Positions 1-45,574 of a stretch of 64,000 bases of DNA are shown here, piece after piece (within the stretch, counting starts at the first letter, position 1; each line of letters begins with the position of its first letter). This stretch comes from Hippopus hippopus. Lineage: Eukaryota > Mollusca > Bivalvia > Cardiida > Cardiidae. The translations under genes were made by a program, and so were the position numbers. The stretch covers positions 26,148,122-26,212,121 of the forward strand of contig OX328101.1 of NCBI GenBank assembly GCA_946811185.2, in the 5' to 3' direction. The notes under the pieces were generated by a model, which was given only the letters and a program-made list of their open reading frames with translations, was not told where the DNA came from and did not search any database.

Positions 1-41
1 GGATAAGTCTACATTTTTGTCCTGTGGTAAAGAAGTAAATC
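1..41 (+). mobile_element. MITE-A right end
   Basis: GGATAAGTCTACATTTTTGT then GTGGTAAAG, the F-orientation terminus. Confidence 0.6.
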
Positions 42-265
42 ATTCACGGCTGTCTAGAGTGTTGAAATACTGCTAAAAATTATCTAAAACAAAACATATC
101 AACACCAAACTGTAAAATGGTCTAAAATTTCCATATTGTTTGTTGTTATTCATTAAGATCGCCAATTTTGAGAGTCCAAACTTTTGGAGGTTTAAACAAA
201 TGTTTATTTCTATCAAGAAAATATACATTCAGATATGACAAAGGTATTTTGTATCTATTTTAAAG

Positions 266-35188
<34,923 letters not shown>

Positions 35189-35225
35189 GAATAACTTGGT
35201 GCTGACGGTGTTTTGGTGCTGTGCC

Positions 35226-35434
35226 TTAATGATTTACCAAACAATCCAGGGTCTTAACAACCCTGAGAATATAGCCTTTTTAAAACCTTATGGAAAAAGG
35301 CATTTCTCCTTTTCTAACAAAGTTTTTTACACTTTCACAGATAATTACCATCATTTTAACTGAATGATATTTGTTGTTTGCAAATGGTTTCAATTTGAAC
35401 AAGCCTTAAATTTTATACTTTGGTAAATAGTTAA
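35226..35434 (+). mobile_element. MITE-A, F, in the ATM 3' UTR region
   Basis: Starts 38 bp after the ATM stop; the palindrome is reduced to GGAAAAAGGCATTTCTCC. Confidence 0.7.
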
Positions 35435-35437
35435 GTA

Positions 35438-36433
35438 CCGTATTTTGCTTAAATTTTGGGACAGTAAAAAAAATTTTTTTTTTCCATGTCCCAATACTTT
35501 GGTCTATAAAAAATTAATTATTTTGTCAGCTGTCCCAAATTTTATGGTCAAGACAAGCTGTCATACTGTTGGTCACTGACCACTAACCAGTCGAATATTG
35601 CTGAGGTTAAAATACTGCTACGTCATTGATTTCAATAAACCTATGTTCCTTTGCAGGTTGGTCTATTTTTAGACAGATTGGAATTCCAGCTGTCAAGTTA
35701 TGCACTAAGAGTTTAAAACTTCACTTTTTCTAATTGTTTTCGTTGATTAGTTATCACTCAATTTTGTCTGCGTCCTGGGATCGCGATTAGGATTGTTATT
35801 TTGTGTTCGTAGATAAATTCACAACATATTTTACCTGCTTATGTGAGGTGAACGACGTAAATGCCACCCTGACAAGTACCTGCTCGGCCCGTCCTCAAAT
35901 TTAATTGGTTCATCGATCCTTGATCGATAAACCTCAGACTAGAATACTGTACCTTGATTTCTTTTTATAAACAACAAACCCGATTGACCGTGAAATACAT
36001 GCATGTCAACTCTATGTCAACTTCTGATATACATGTATACGTTATGTATCTTGGATACAAGTTTATCACACCCTTTTTACACTTCTATCGGACTTTTTTT
36101 TGAATTGGTGTTTAAAATAGTCTGTCAGGTGATCCGGTTTTTTGTCTTGAATCGGGAAACCCCCATTGATATCGGGAGGGTTGGGAAGCATGCTTACGCG
36201 TGTAGAAATGAAACTGCGCGAAATTAATGATTGTAAACGAAGGGTATCAAACGGATTGAAAGATTTTTTTGAATAGATATTCACTGTCCCAATTCTTTGG
36301 AACAAAAAAATACCGATCTTGCTTTGCAATTTTTAGTATGGCCCAATTCTTTGGGTCATGAAAAGTAATTATTTTCGTGATTTTTGATGGTGTCCCAATA
36401 CTTTGGGTGTCCCAAAATTTAAGCAAAATATGG
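35438..36433. mobile_element. TA-flanked terminal-inverted-repeat element, ~1 kb
   Basis: Left TACCGTATTTTGCTTAAATT and right AATTTAAGCAAAATATGGTA are inverted copies, bounded by TA at 35436-35437 and 36434-36435. Subterminal TGTCCCAATACTTTGG is also mirrored. No transposase recognised. It lies ~250 bp past the ATM stop and contains AATAAA at 35634-35639. Confidence 0.75.
35634..35639 (+). promoter_or_regulatory. Candidate polyadenylation signal AATAAA for ATM
   Basis: First clear AATAAA after the ATM stop that I noticed, ~450 bases downstream and inside the TA-flanked element. Nothing else supports its use. Confidence 0.25.
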
Positions 36434-36437
36434 TAGT

Positions 36438-36638
36438 TGTGATTCCCTTTATCAAACAATCTTGTGTTTTGATGACCCTGAAGAAGAAGAAGAAAACACT
36501 GTGGGAAAAGGAAAAATGCTGGTGAACAAAATCTTTCTTGCCATTTTGACAATTGAAATCTTTTAAGCTACATTTAGTTATTTGCATACGCTTTCAGTTT
36601 CATGAAGCTTAAGATTTTATTGTTTTGTAGAGTTCAGA
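36438..36638 (+). mobile_element. MITE-A, F, degenerate
   Basis: CCCTTTATCAAACAATCTTG to AGATTTTATTGTTTTGTAG. Confidence 0.6.
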
Positions 36639-36955
36639 CTAGCAGTGAAAAGTAAAGAATGGGCCGGGGGGGGGGGAATTGCAGTAATTTGAACCATTTT
36701 AAAGTATGGATATCATTATGAGTCTGACAGTACAGTATGTCAAAGTCACAGGAGCTGGCAGAAGAAAATATCTTAAAAATAGAAAGTTGGAGAAACAAAT
36801 TTCTAGCAAAAGATTTCAAAAAGTTCCCTGAACATAATGGAAAATCTATTTAAATTCAGATACAATACCTGCACCTGCCAACATCTGCAGGAGGTATGTT
36901 TATTACTCTGATACAAGGGTATAGAATGTAGTGAAACACTACTTCAAAAATGGCT

Positions 36956-37225
36956 TGGGCCATGCTCTGTGAAAAGGGGGTTTAGTGCATCTGCAAACAG
37001 GCAAAAAGTATCAATTCATGTCAGCCTGCAGTCGGCGTAGGCTGACACGGGTCAAAACTTTTTGCTTTTTGTCAAATTTACTGCAGCTCAAATGATCAGT
37101 ATACCTCATAATTGAGTAGGTTGTTATACAAAATAGATTCTATGGATCCATGATTATGTGATGACTTTCACAGTATAATACATCACAGAGATGCTTTAAA
37201 ACCTCTTTTGCCAGAGCACAGCTCC
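36956..37225 (-). mobile_element. MITE-B, reverse orientation
   Basis: Starts GGCCATGCTCTGTGAAAAGG and ends CTTTTGCCAGAGCACAGCTC; CAGCCTGCAGTCGGCGTAGG in the core. Confidence 0.75.
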
Positions 37226-37237
37226 GTTAATTCCAAT

Positions 37238-37390
37238 CTGGGGCCACATTTACCAATCATTCCACATTGCATCCCTCTTGAGAATTGTCTAAATTTCAAA
37301 GGAAGGCAATTTCTGGTTAGCATTACCAAATGTTTAGCCAGATTTTGAAGAGTCAGTCGGAAATTTCGTTACTGTCTTGATTCATTAGCC
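37238..37390. mobile_element. MITE-C relic
   Basis: CACATTTACCAATCATTCC and TTTCTGGTTAGCATTACCAA keep the family order; the right end is lost. Confidence 0.45.
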
Positions 37391-37419
37391 CTTAGGCTGC
37401 TTAGCGTAACTTTTATATC

Positions 37420-37520
37420 TTCTGCAGACAGTGTAGATGAAGATCAGACTGCACAGAATATGCAACTTGATCTTGGATCAACACTTCCTGATGGCGTGAG
37501 CTTTATCATGTAAAAACAGC
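37420..37520 (+). repeat. Repeat E foldback core
   Basis: GACAGTGTAGATGAAGATCA, CTGCACAGAATATGC and the mirrored TTGATCTTGGATCAACACT. Confidence 0.45.
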
Positions 37521-37569
37521 TTTGAAATTCTGGTGTTTTGGTGCAAATAGTAATTGGAAATATGTATTT

Positions 37570-37755
37570 GAGCTGCACTCTGGAAAAGGGGGTTCATTGA
37601 TCTATTATACCAAGCTAGTCATCACATGATTATGGATCCATAAAATCCATTTTGTGTAACAGCTGACTGAGTCATGAAGTAGACTGTCTTTTGACATGCA
37701 ATAAGTCAACCATAGCAAAACGTTTCAACTCGGGTTAGGCTGACATGATTTGTTT
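37570..37755 (+). mobile_element. MITE-B, left part
   Basis: GAGCTGCACTCTGGAAAAGG through CAACTCGGGTTAGGCTGACA; the right third is absent. Confidence 0.65.
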
Positions 37756-38334
37756 TCAGAGCAGTTTAAGAGTTAGGTTCATCCAACTTCCTGAATGATT
37801 AAGTAGTCATTGTTCTTCGTTCTTAAATTCAAGTCATGGAGTCAGATGTCTGTTTTAAACTGCCACTTGCCTTAAGTTTGTTTCCTTATTCAGCTGAACT
37901 GACTGTAATAACTTTTTAGGAGCATTTGCTCCATTGGTGCTTTACTCACAATGTTTTCAGAGCTAATAGTTGTAAGGATGTAAAAAGTTGTACTTTTGTG
38001 TTAATGTGTGTATGCTAGAATTTTGAGGTGCTATTGAAATACAAAAGGTAATACTTTTCAGTTGATTGGTCAAACGAGTTACCCATCTGTGTTCGTGTTT
38101 TTATGAATTGTGTAATCTTTGGCATTACATGTTCCTGAATTTTTGTTATTTTCATAGTATAAAACTTTAAAAGACTGACCAGATTGGATTGTGTCATGTA
38201 TGAGGTGTTGTTGAAATACATATGAAACTGTTCAGTCCATTGGCTCATTGACTTGCCTTTCTGTATTCATCAATCATGTTTTCTGTGGCATTGCTTGTTT
38301 ATTAATTTTTGTGATTGTTTCTACATTAAAGACT

Positions 38335-38910
38335 AGAAGTAAACAATGAGGGTGTTATATGCATTTAAATTCAGATCATATCATTTGAAAGTATTGAAAT
38401 TATTGTGAGGATAACATGTTATTGCACAGTTGGTCCAACTTAATTTGGTGTTTGCAAATGCTTTTAATTTAGACAAGTCTAGAATTTTGTAGTATGTATT
38501 GTTAGGTTCCTAGTTATAAATAACACAATGTACAATGAGACATTCTTTAATATCTTTAAAGGCCCAATGGCAACCAAAAGTAAACAATGCGGGTGTTAAA
38601 ATGCACTTGAATTTAAGTGATACCATTTAAACCATATCCAAATGACATATTTTAGACGTTTCCAAATTGAAAGCATCTGCAGACAACAAATTTGAAGGTG
38701 GTACAAATGAACTTAAGTTTTTTGACATGGTAGAAAACATTGTGAGAAAAGGAGAAAATGCTGGTTACCAGCATTTTCTCCTTTTCCCACAATCTTTGCA
38801 AAAGGCCTCCTCCTGAGGGACGTGAAAGCATGGGATTATTTGGTAAAGGGTTAAAAGTATGGAAATTATTGTGAAGATGACAACCTGTTATGGTACAGTC
38901 GGTCCAAGTT
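38335..38910 (+). repeat. Tandem duplicate; second unit carries a MITE-A
   Basis: AGTAAACAATGAGGGTGTTA...GAAATTATTGTGAGGATAAC at 38338-38445 recurs at 38578-38626 plus 38855-38905, split by the MITE-A at 38627-38854. Confidence 0.75.
38627..38854 (-). mobile_element. MITE-A, R, in a duplicated flank
   Basis: TTAA at both ends; an unoccupied copy of the flank is at about 38395. Confidence 0.9.
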
Positions 38911-39071
38911 TCAGTTGCTGGCTGAAAAATGAACCTAAAAACGAGGTGAAACATAAACAAAAGATAGAGCTATTTGGCAACTTTGACCAACTGCGGTTAC
39001 AAAATTGAAATACCGGTAGTAACATCTTGTTTTGAACTATTTTTGTCTTGGTCAATAGTTTTGTTTGATGT

Positions 39072-39507
39072 TAACCCTTTTCCGCACAATCCTGGGTTTT
39101 AACAATCTTGAGGAAAAAGGCCTTTGAAAATGTTGGAAACCAGCATTTTCTACTTTACCCACAATGTTTTCTTCCTTTTTAACTCATTACCAAACGACAA
39201 TATCTTAAGCTTGTCCAAATCAAAAGCATTTGCAGACGACCAAAATAAAAGTGACTGAAAATTTGAAATTTGTTTTGTGAAGGGTAGAAAACTGTGTGGG
39301 AGAAGGAGAAAATGCTGGTTACCAGCATTTTCTCCTTTTCCCACAATGTTTTCTAAAGGCTTCTTTCTCAGGGTCGTCAAAAGGAGGGATTGTGTGATAA
39401 TGGGTTAAAGTCAAATTATGGATTTTTAGTGGCATTTACCCGATGACGTCTGCAAATTCTTTCATATTGGACTATTCTAAAATTTTGTCGCCTGGTAAAG
39501 ATTTAAC
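39072..39507 (+). mobile_element. MITE-A, F, containing another MITE-A
   Basis: Left part ends CTTCCTTTT; right part resumes AGTCAAATTATGG after the inner copy. Confidence 0.8.
39179..39408 (-). mobile_element. MITE-A, R, inserted in a MITE-A at TTAA
   Basis: TTAA at 39179 and 39405; nearly intact palindrome. Confidence 0.92.
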
Positions 39508-39554
39508 ACACAGGCATTTGATCATTGAAAACTTTTTTCTGTATACCCTTATAT

Positions 39555-40979
39555 ATGCTCTTCAAAAAAAGAAACCTGACACAGAAGGAAAACAACAATT
39601 TGATAATATGACCTGAGAAAATAATAAAATATGAATGCTATATAGGTACTGAGCAACGTTTTCCGTGGTTAGCATGCATCACTATGTCCTGCATTTCCGC
39701 ATGCTGGCGCCTCTGTTAAAAGGGTATAAAAAGCCACAGCAGACGTCGTTCAATCAGATAGCATTACCATGTTACAGACGACGTATTAATGCCATCTTTG
39801 AATGAGGCTCAACGTAATAACGCCATTGGCCGATTGGAAGCAGGAGAAACTCAGAACGATGTGACAAGGCACTTTCGTGTGTCCAGACAGACCGTCTGTG
39901 CATTATGGGCACGGTACAACGCCACTCAAAGTGTGAATGACCGGTCAAGATCAGGTCGACCTGGAGTGACCACCGGCATTCAAGATCGGTACATTCGGTT
40001 GCGCCACCTACGAGATCGCACCACAACGGCAACTTCGACAACTACACAAATGCCGGGGCTACGCAGAATCTCCGATCAGACAGTTTGTAACCGCTTGAGG
40101 GAGGCAGGACTTTTCGCAAGAAGACCAGTGTGACGTATCGTGTTGACGCCACGTCACCTGGCCGAACGTCTGTAGTGGTGTCAACAGAGAGTCAGATGGC
40201 CACGTGCGACATGGGGGACCGTACTATTCACAGATGAATCTCGCTTTCTCTTGACAAGAGCTGATGGACGTGCATATGTGTATAGACGTCAAGGTGAACG
40301 TTACGCTCACAAGTGTGTGCACAAGGTTGATCGTTTTGGTGGTGGAGGTGTCTTGGTATGGGCAGCTATACACCATGGTAGTAGAACGGCTCTAGTCTTT
40401 GTTGATGGGACACCGACCAGAGTAAGCTACAGGGATGAAATCCTGCAACCTTGCATTTTTCCACATATGGCCGTCAACGGTGGTCTTTTCCAGCAGGACA
40501 ATGCTCGACCACATGTGGCACGTGTTTGTCAGGATTTTCTGCAAGATCATAACGTTCAGACATCACCAGATTTGTCACCTATTGAGCATCTGTGGGACAA
40601 GTTGGATCGACGTGAACGTCACAGGAATCCACCTCCTCAAACACTTCAGCAGCTAGGTCAGGCGCATCAGGATGAGTGGCAGAAAATTCCACTACGTGTA
40701 ATTGTTAACTTTATTAATTCCATGGGTCGTCGTTGCCAAGCTGTGATCAACGCTCATGGAGGCCATACCAGATACTGACACTCAGTGTATCCTTCAGAGA
40801 TTCAGCAGCTTCTGTATGTGTTTCCGTCCGTTCGTCTGTGATGATTCTTTTTAAAATGTGTACACTAATCTTCTAACAATAATTTAGTCATGGTCATGCG
40901 TTGTTTCGTCTATCATGAATGTTGTGTTTGTTAACCTGGGATTTCAATGTCATGTTTCTTTTTTTTTTTTGAAGAGCAT
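39555..40979 (+). mobile_element. Tc1-like transposon, decayed
   Basis: Ends ATGCTCTTCAAAAAAAGAAA and its inverse TTTTTTTGAAGAGCAT bound a transposase pseudogene. The target dinucleotide is TA on the left and TT on the right, consistent with a mutated TA duplication. Confidence 0.85.
39789..40778 (+). pseudogene. Tc1-like transposase, two stops and a catalytic-core deletion
   Basis: A single frame begins ATG 39789 with a helix-turn-helix N-terminus (GETQNDVTRHFRVSRQTVCA, RSRSGRPG). It is broken by TGA at 40131 and TAG at 40173, then runs on through WGTVLFTDESRF (first Asp), GLFQQDNARPHVA (second Asp) and LSPIEHLWD (Glu) to TGA at 40776-40778. Only 28 residues separate the second Asp from the Glu instead of the usual 34; the residues normally between VQT and SPDLSP are missing, an in-frame loss of ~18 bp. 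Both stops can be explained by C-to-T changes. It is not functional. Confidence 0.9.
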
Positions 40980-41780
40980 TTTAACTTACAGAGTGTTAAA
41001 AAGGCCAAATAAGACGAGATCCTCAGTCATTTGTCAGTAATTTTTATACATTTAACTCCTCTGACCAAACTTGCATGTAGCTTCATCTAGTTGGCCTGTA
41101 GTAAGATTCAGTATAGTCCTAGGGTAAGCCCTGGCTGGTAACACAGTTTACAAAGGCTTATATAGTGAGAACTTTAAAAATCTTCCTGAAGTACGTGAAG
41201 TTAATGTGACTTATGCCAATATAAATTTATTTAGGGAAATAACTCCTGTTCACTCAAAACAGAAGCGGTCGATCAAAGCCTCATTTTTAAAGTTTAAGAA
41301 ATGGTGAAAAGTTTGGTGGTGTCCGTGGTCGTAAAGCAGAGCGTTGGTATTGGCAGGGATCATCTTATTAACACACTCTTTGTATACGATCCCTGGTGCT
41401 GTGAAGGTCAAGTCATAGTACGAGGATATAGCCAAAAGTTTGTGGACAGACGCCATTAAATCGACACATTTTGAACTTCACTAATATTTTTTGCGGAATA
41501 GCTGATTGTGCTTTTGACCCACTTTTTGGTATTGATAACAAATAAATTAATTGAAAATTCTAATTGGTCAAAAATACAGAGATGTTTATTGTGAGTGGCC
41601 CCTGCCTATTTGCTGACAAATTTACGCTGTCTTTCGTTTTTTTAAAGATAAGTCTTGTTTCACGTCAATTAACAAAACCAATATCTGATATTCACAGTAA
41701 ACTGCGGATAATACAATAAACAGAAAATAAATGACGGACATACAACAAACAAGACCATAAGTGGACCGGCGCAGCTCACA
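40980..41780. other. Intergenic stretch, nothing recognised
   Basis: No conserved ORF, SINE or MITE signature seen; possibly the decayed remainder of the minus-strand mariner relic. Confidence 0.4.
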
Positions 41781-41987
41781 TTATGAATAACGACGTCAAC
41801 AGCATTCATTCTCAAAAGATTTACTGCCGACGTCTCCACAACGGCGATGTCGCTCAACCTATGCCTAGAAAACATTGCGAAACCAGCCTAACTGTAACGG
41901 TAAAACAACGCCTAAGCTGTTGTCTGCAGTTCATCAAAGTCGTTCATCATTGTGTAGAGTGTAGCGCCTGTCTTCATAACGGACGGG

Positions 41988-42200
41988 GGTCCTGCTTGGC
42001 TGAGTGGTATAGTGTGAAACTGGTAACTCGGGCCGCACTGGGTCCTTTGGGTTTTTCTTGGGAGTGTCCTTGAGCAAGACACTTCACAGTCCCTTCCTAG
42101 CACTAGTAAAATCCAGGAAATACATGAATATGTGAACTGTCGCCGTGATACGACTGAAATAATATTGAAAGCGGCGTAAAACACCATTCAATCAATCAAT
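41988..42200 (+). mobile_element. SINE-B with AATC tail
   Basis: GCTTGGCTGAGTGGTATAGT resembles a tRNA A box; CTTGAGCAAGACACTTCACA is the family signature; the tail is (CAAT)n. Interrupts a mariner relic. Confidence 0.7.
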
Positions 42201-42204
42201 CATT

Positions 42205-42440
42205 AAGCAGCATCTGACCAGTTCAACGTCACTTTCCCTATGGCGCAAGTCCGGACGGCCGCTCCTATCGTGACAAATGGTTTCTCTTCCCTCACTATAC
42301 CTTTTGTGCCTCTTGTATACGAACGGTCTGGCAACTGTAGACTTTCCAGAAGCAGTTTTCATCATTTTCATGATTTGAACTGGAGTCTTACCAAAATTTA
42401 CGCAGAACTGTATGATGGACCTGGTTTTCATCTTGTCTTC
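42205..42440 (-). pseudogene. Mariner/GVQW-type transposase N-terminal relic
   Basis: Minus-strand translation reads RSIIQFCVNFGKTPVQIMKM, then YKRHKRYSEGRETICHDRSG and RPDLRH. This matches the mariner-family DNA-binding region (IKFCFKLGKT...EWHKRFKEGRE...DDPRSGRPS). The catalytic part is not found; a SINE-B lies where it should continue. Confidence 0.6.
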
Positions 42441-42934
42441 AAGTGAAGTGGGCGTGATCGTTACTCGGCAACAAAAAGATGTCTGATTTTCAATATTGAA
42501 TAAATTCAAAACTAGACTGCCCACGTTGACAGAATTTGGTGTCATGATAGAAAATTGACGTAATATTATTATCATGACGTTTCTCGCCTGTTGATTACGT
42601 TTGGGGCTATTGCAGCTTTTTGTCCACAAATTTTTGGCTGTACCCTTGTATGTCAACAGTCCGTGTACATGTGTTCTACCAATTTAAATACTGTGGTAAA
42701 TAAATGCATATTGATTTGAATTTATCTGATTGGTCAATGAATGGTAGTTTCTGGCATTTGAAAAAAAAAAGCAAGCTGCTAGAAATAGTGTCGCCCAATC
42801 AGACTGGTTTACCATGGTATTATTTCGGACAATGTGTCCACCAGTACACCAATTTGTGCTTTCCTGAAGTATTTCTAACCAGTTCTCCACATTACATGTA
42901 AACTGAATTATTAGCTGGCTGCTATTCCACATAA

Positions 42935-43105
42935 AAATCCGTGAAACAATGTTCAGTAGTAAGCAATTCATCCGGTCGCAATGACTATCATATGTCCTGA
43001 AAAAGAGTTTGGCGAAGCAAGGATTCAAACCTACAACAGCAAGACTACAAGCCCTATACCTTACTGACTGAAATACCTCAGCACCCGCCCTGGATGACAT
43101 GTTAT
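42935..43105 (-). mobile_element. SINE-A head, reverse
   Basis: Reverse complement: GTATTTCAGTCAGTAAGG (A box region), GTAGGTTTGAATCCTTGC (B box), ATGATAGTCATTGCGACCGG. Confidence 0.65.
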
Positions 43106-43244
43106 GTCAGTGCAAGGACGAAATGGTGTGCTGTTGGTTGAAACTAACGTGAGTATGTGAACTGTGCTCTGTTATAAATTTGCCGATACAGTGTTGATAT
43201 GGCATGAAACATCAAACAAGCAAACATCACTTAACTCTTCCCAA

Positions 43245-43436
43245 ACAAATTCCTCTCCCACCGCTGACAATTGTTTCGGCGATGGTTATGTGGGTAAACA
43301 GCCACTGGCTTGGAAAGAAAATTGTGCGGAGTGCTGGTAAAAGAGACTCCAGGAAAGCATCGATAGATGCAATGGTCACCGCGATATAACTGAAATAATG
43401 CTGAAAACGGCGTAAAACACCATGTAATCAATCAAT
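43245..43436 (+). mobile_element. SINE-A, 5'-truncated
   Basis: Begins at TTCCTCTCCCACCGCTGAC and runs to the AATC tail (CAATCAATCA). The head is missing. Confidence 0.7.
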
Positions 43437-43585
43437 CATTTAACCAAACATTTGGAAAATTTACTGCCCTGAGGACAGAGCTTTTGAAAACGTAGGATAA
43501 AAAGAAAATGCCGATTTCTGACAATTTCTGCTTTTCCCACGATGGCTTCAACCTTTTCAAGGATACATCCAATTATTAAAACCGT
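43437..43585 (+). mobile_element. MITE-A, F, degenerate
   Basis: TTAACCAAACATTTGG to ACCTTTTCAAGGATACA. Confidence 0.55.
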
Positions 43586-43586
43586 G

Positions 43587-43815
43587 TTTAAGCCTTTACC
43601 CACATTCCCGATTTTAAACGACCCCAAAGATGAAGGGTTTTGAAAACAATTTGGGAAATGGAGAAAATGCTGGAAACCACCATTTTCTCCTTTTCCCATC
43701 ATGTTTTCTACCCTATCGACGACAGAAATCATTACTTAAGCTACATTCAATTTCTCGTCTGCAAATGCTTTCAATTTGGAACAGTCTAAAGTTATGTCGT
43801 TTGGTAAAGAGTTAA
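43587..43815 (+). mobile_element. MITE-A, F, full length
   Basis: CCTTTACCCACATTCCCGAT to GTTTGGTAAAGAGTTAA. Confidence 0.85.
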
Positions 43816-43959
43816 TGTCTACAAATGCTTTCAAAATTGACATTTTTAAGATCTTGTCTGGTGGAGAATTAGCCTATATCTATTCAAGCCAATTTCTGAC
43901 CAATGTAAAATCGGTTCACAAAACACTAGATATAAACCAACAAATATTTGATACAGTTC

Positions 43960-44145
43960 AAAACTGACGGCATTTTCAAAACGACAAATCGCCTGTGGTT
44001 CATATGATGGGATTAGTCTTTGATCTGGAGCTGAAAAAAAATGTGGGATAGGGAGAAATTCAATGCTGATCACTGGCATTTCTCCTTTTCTCACAGTGTT
44101 TTCGAAAGCTCTCCTCCCAGACTATTAAAACACATGATGGCTTGA
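43960..44145 (-). mobile_element. MITE-A, R, degenerate
   Basis: GGCATTTTCAAAACGACAAA to GACTATTAAAACACATGATG. Confidence 0.55.
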
Positions 44146-44295
44146 TTGGGGTTATTAGCAGAAACATTTGTACAAAAACACTAGTTTTGAGTTTGTGCTC
44201 GAAATATTTAGAGAAGCTGTTTGAAGATTTCTCTCGAAAAGTTTTCAAAAGGCGTCTAGTACCTATTGGGATGTGAATGGTAGCATTGATGTGAG

Positions 44296-44524
44296 TTAAC
44301 CTTGTACCACACAATTCCGACTTTTAACGACCCTGAGAAAGAAAGCTTAATATAAATAAATATGGGAAAAGGAGAAAATGCTGGTAACCAGCATTTTCTC
44401 CTTTTCGTACAATGTTTTCTACCCTTCCCAAAACAAACTTTAGATTTTGAGTCATGTATTTTGTCGTCTGCAAATGCTTTCAATTTGGACAAGTCTTAAA
44501 TTTTGTCGTTTGGTAAAGAGTTAA
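44296..44524 (+). mobile_element. MITE-A, F, full length
   Basis: Inner palindrome intact from GGGAAAAGGAG, but the outer left arm is replaced by AATATAAATAAATAT. Confidence 0.88.
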
Positions 44525-45090
44525 TTAACTATCGTACAATACCATGAACCATAATCGCCAGAAACAAATATATTTCCTCCCTGTAGCTATGTGTCATTGT
44601 TTGATCAAATTCAAACAAAATTTTACGCAAAGATATGACATGACCCGAAGGCGAATAGATCTTGGGCCGAATGGACTGGATGTTAAATAAATGGTTACCG
44701 GCGTCTCCGAGTACTTGACCCAGCAATTTTCTTTTTTAATTTTCATAGTAGTAGATCACGTGGTTTAGGTACTCTGTCAAAATAGTAAACAGAAAATTTG
44801 CTACAGTAGACCGAACATGGATTTCGAAATAGCCCTGTAATTGTGAAAAGTAGATGATATCGCCCATTTAAAGGATAGATGTATGATCTTTATTCAGATT
44901 ACTTTGACGTACACAATTCAGTCCGTATTGTTAAAACTCGGGTGAGGTAAAATGAAGCCGAAAAATTGAAACTAGGGCGTCGACCCAGTTTCACGCAAAC
45001 CTGTTCGGGTGGGGTAATTTTGTAATTCATAGTACACTGATAAAGTATGTCCATTTCAGATGTGCTGTAGTTCAGAATTAGTCTTGAATG
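44525..45090. other. Intergenic stretch upstream of the ankyrin gene, nothing recognised
   Basis: No known repeat signature. It could contain promoter or 5' noncoding exon sequence of the downstream gene, but no core promoter motif stands out. Confidence 0.35.
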
Positions 45091-45097
45091 CATGTAA

Positions 45098-45313
45098 GTC
45101 GTAATCCCGGGACCATAGTTTTATGGATTTTGTTAGGCAATTTTGGGCAGATAGCACAAGAAATGGACGGAATGAATGTTATTATTAAAATGGTGAATAG
45201 GCAAGACTTGTGTATTTACCATTTCAATATCCATTCGGTATATTTTTTGCATTTTGCCCCAAAAATTGCCAAGCAAAGTCCATGGTTGGGAATTCCCAGG
45301 ATTATGGCCGTTT
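45098..45313. repeat. Foldback element, ~95-bp arms
   Basis: Left arm starts GTAATCCCGGGACCATAG and mirrors the right arm ending GGAATTCCCAGGATTATGG. GGCAATTTTGGGCA pairs with GCCCCAAAAATTGCC. It lies ~160 bp before the candidate first exon of the ankyrin gene. Confidence 0.6.
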
Positions 45314-45468
45314 GACTTACTTTAAAAAACTATATATTCTCAATTTCTACAATTTTATCATGGAACAAGAGTATGCAATGAATTGATACAAAAAAAAAAA
45401 TTCTTCGAAAAAGAAAATTCAAGATGCTGTATATCTAGTATGTGATTCTTTTCTATGGTACATTTCAG

Positions 45469-45559
45469 ACTTGCATGGTAGACAGTGTTCTTCTAGTTAA
45501 GTGAGGAAATCATTAAGGAGCCCAACACGACAGCAGTTGCACCCTTCCCACCTACAAAC

Positions 45560-45574
<15 letters not shown>
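45469..45574 (+). CDS. Candidate first coding exon (MDELE) with 5' leader
   Basis: An AG at 45467-45468 after TACATTTC is followed by leader sequence with an in-frame stop at 45494-45496. ATG is at 45560, then the codons for MDELE and a good donor GTAAGA at 45575, phase 0, compatible with the exon at 48256. The splice acceptor implies at least one noncoding exon further upstream. Very little coding sequence supports it. Confidence 0.42.

Noticed and set aside
36003..36227. 74-residue open frame in the intergenic region
   Set aside because: It lies wholly within the TA-flanked element at 35438-36433 and has no recognisable domain.
42004..42075. tRNA-like sequence with an A box (GCTTGGCTGAGTGG)
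   Set aside because: No proper cloverleaf or acceptor pairing; it is the head of SINE-B, with a SINE body and AATC tail.
42684..43100. 138-residue minus-strand open frame
   Set aside because: About half overlaps a reverse SINE-A head; the rest shows no conserved motif.
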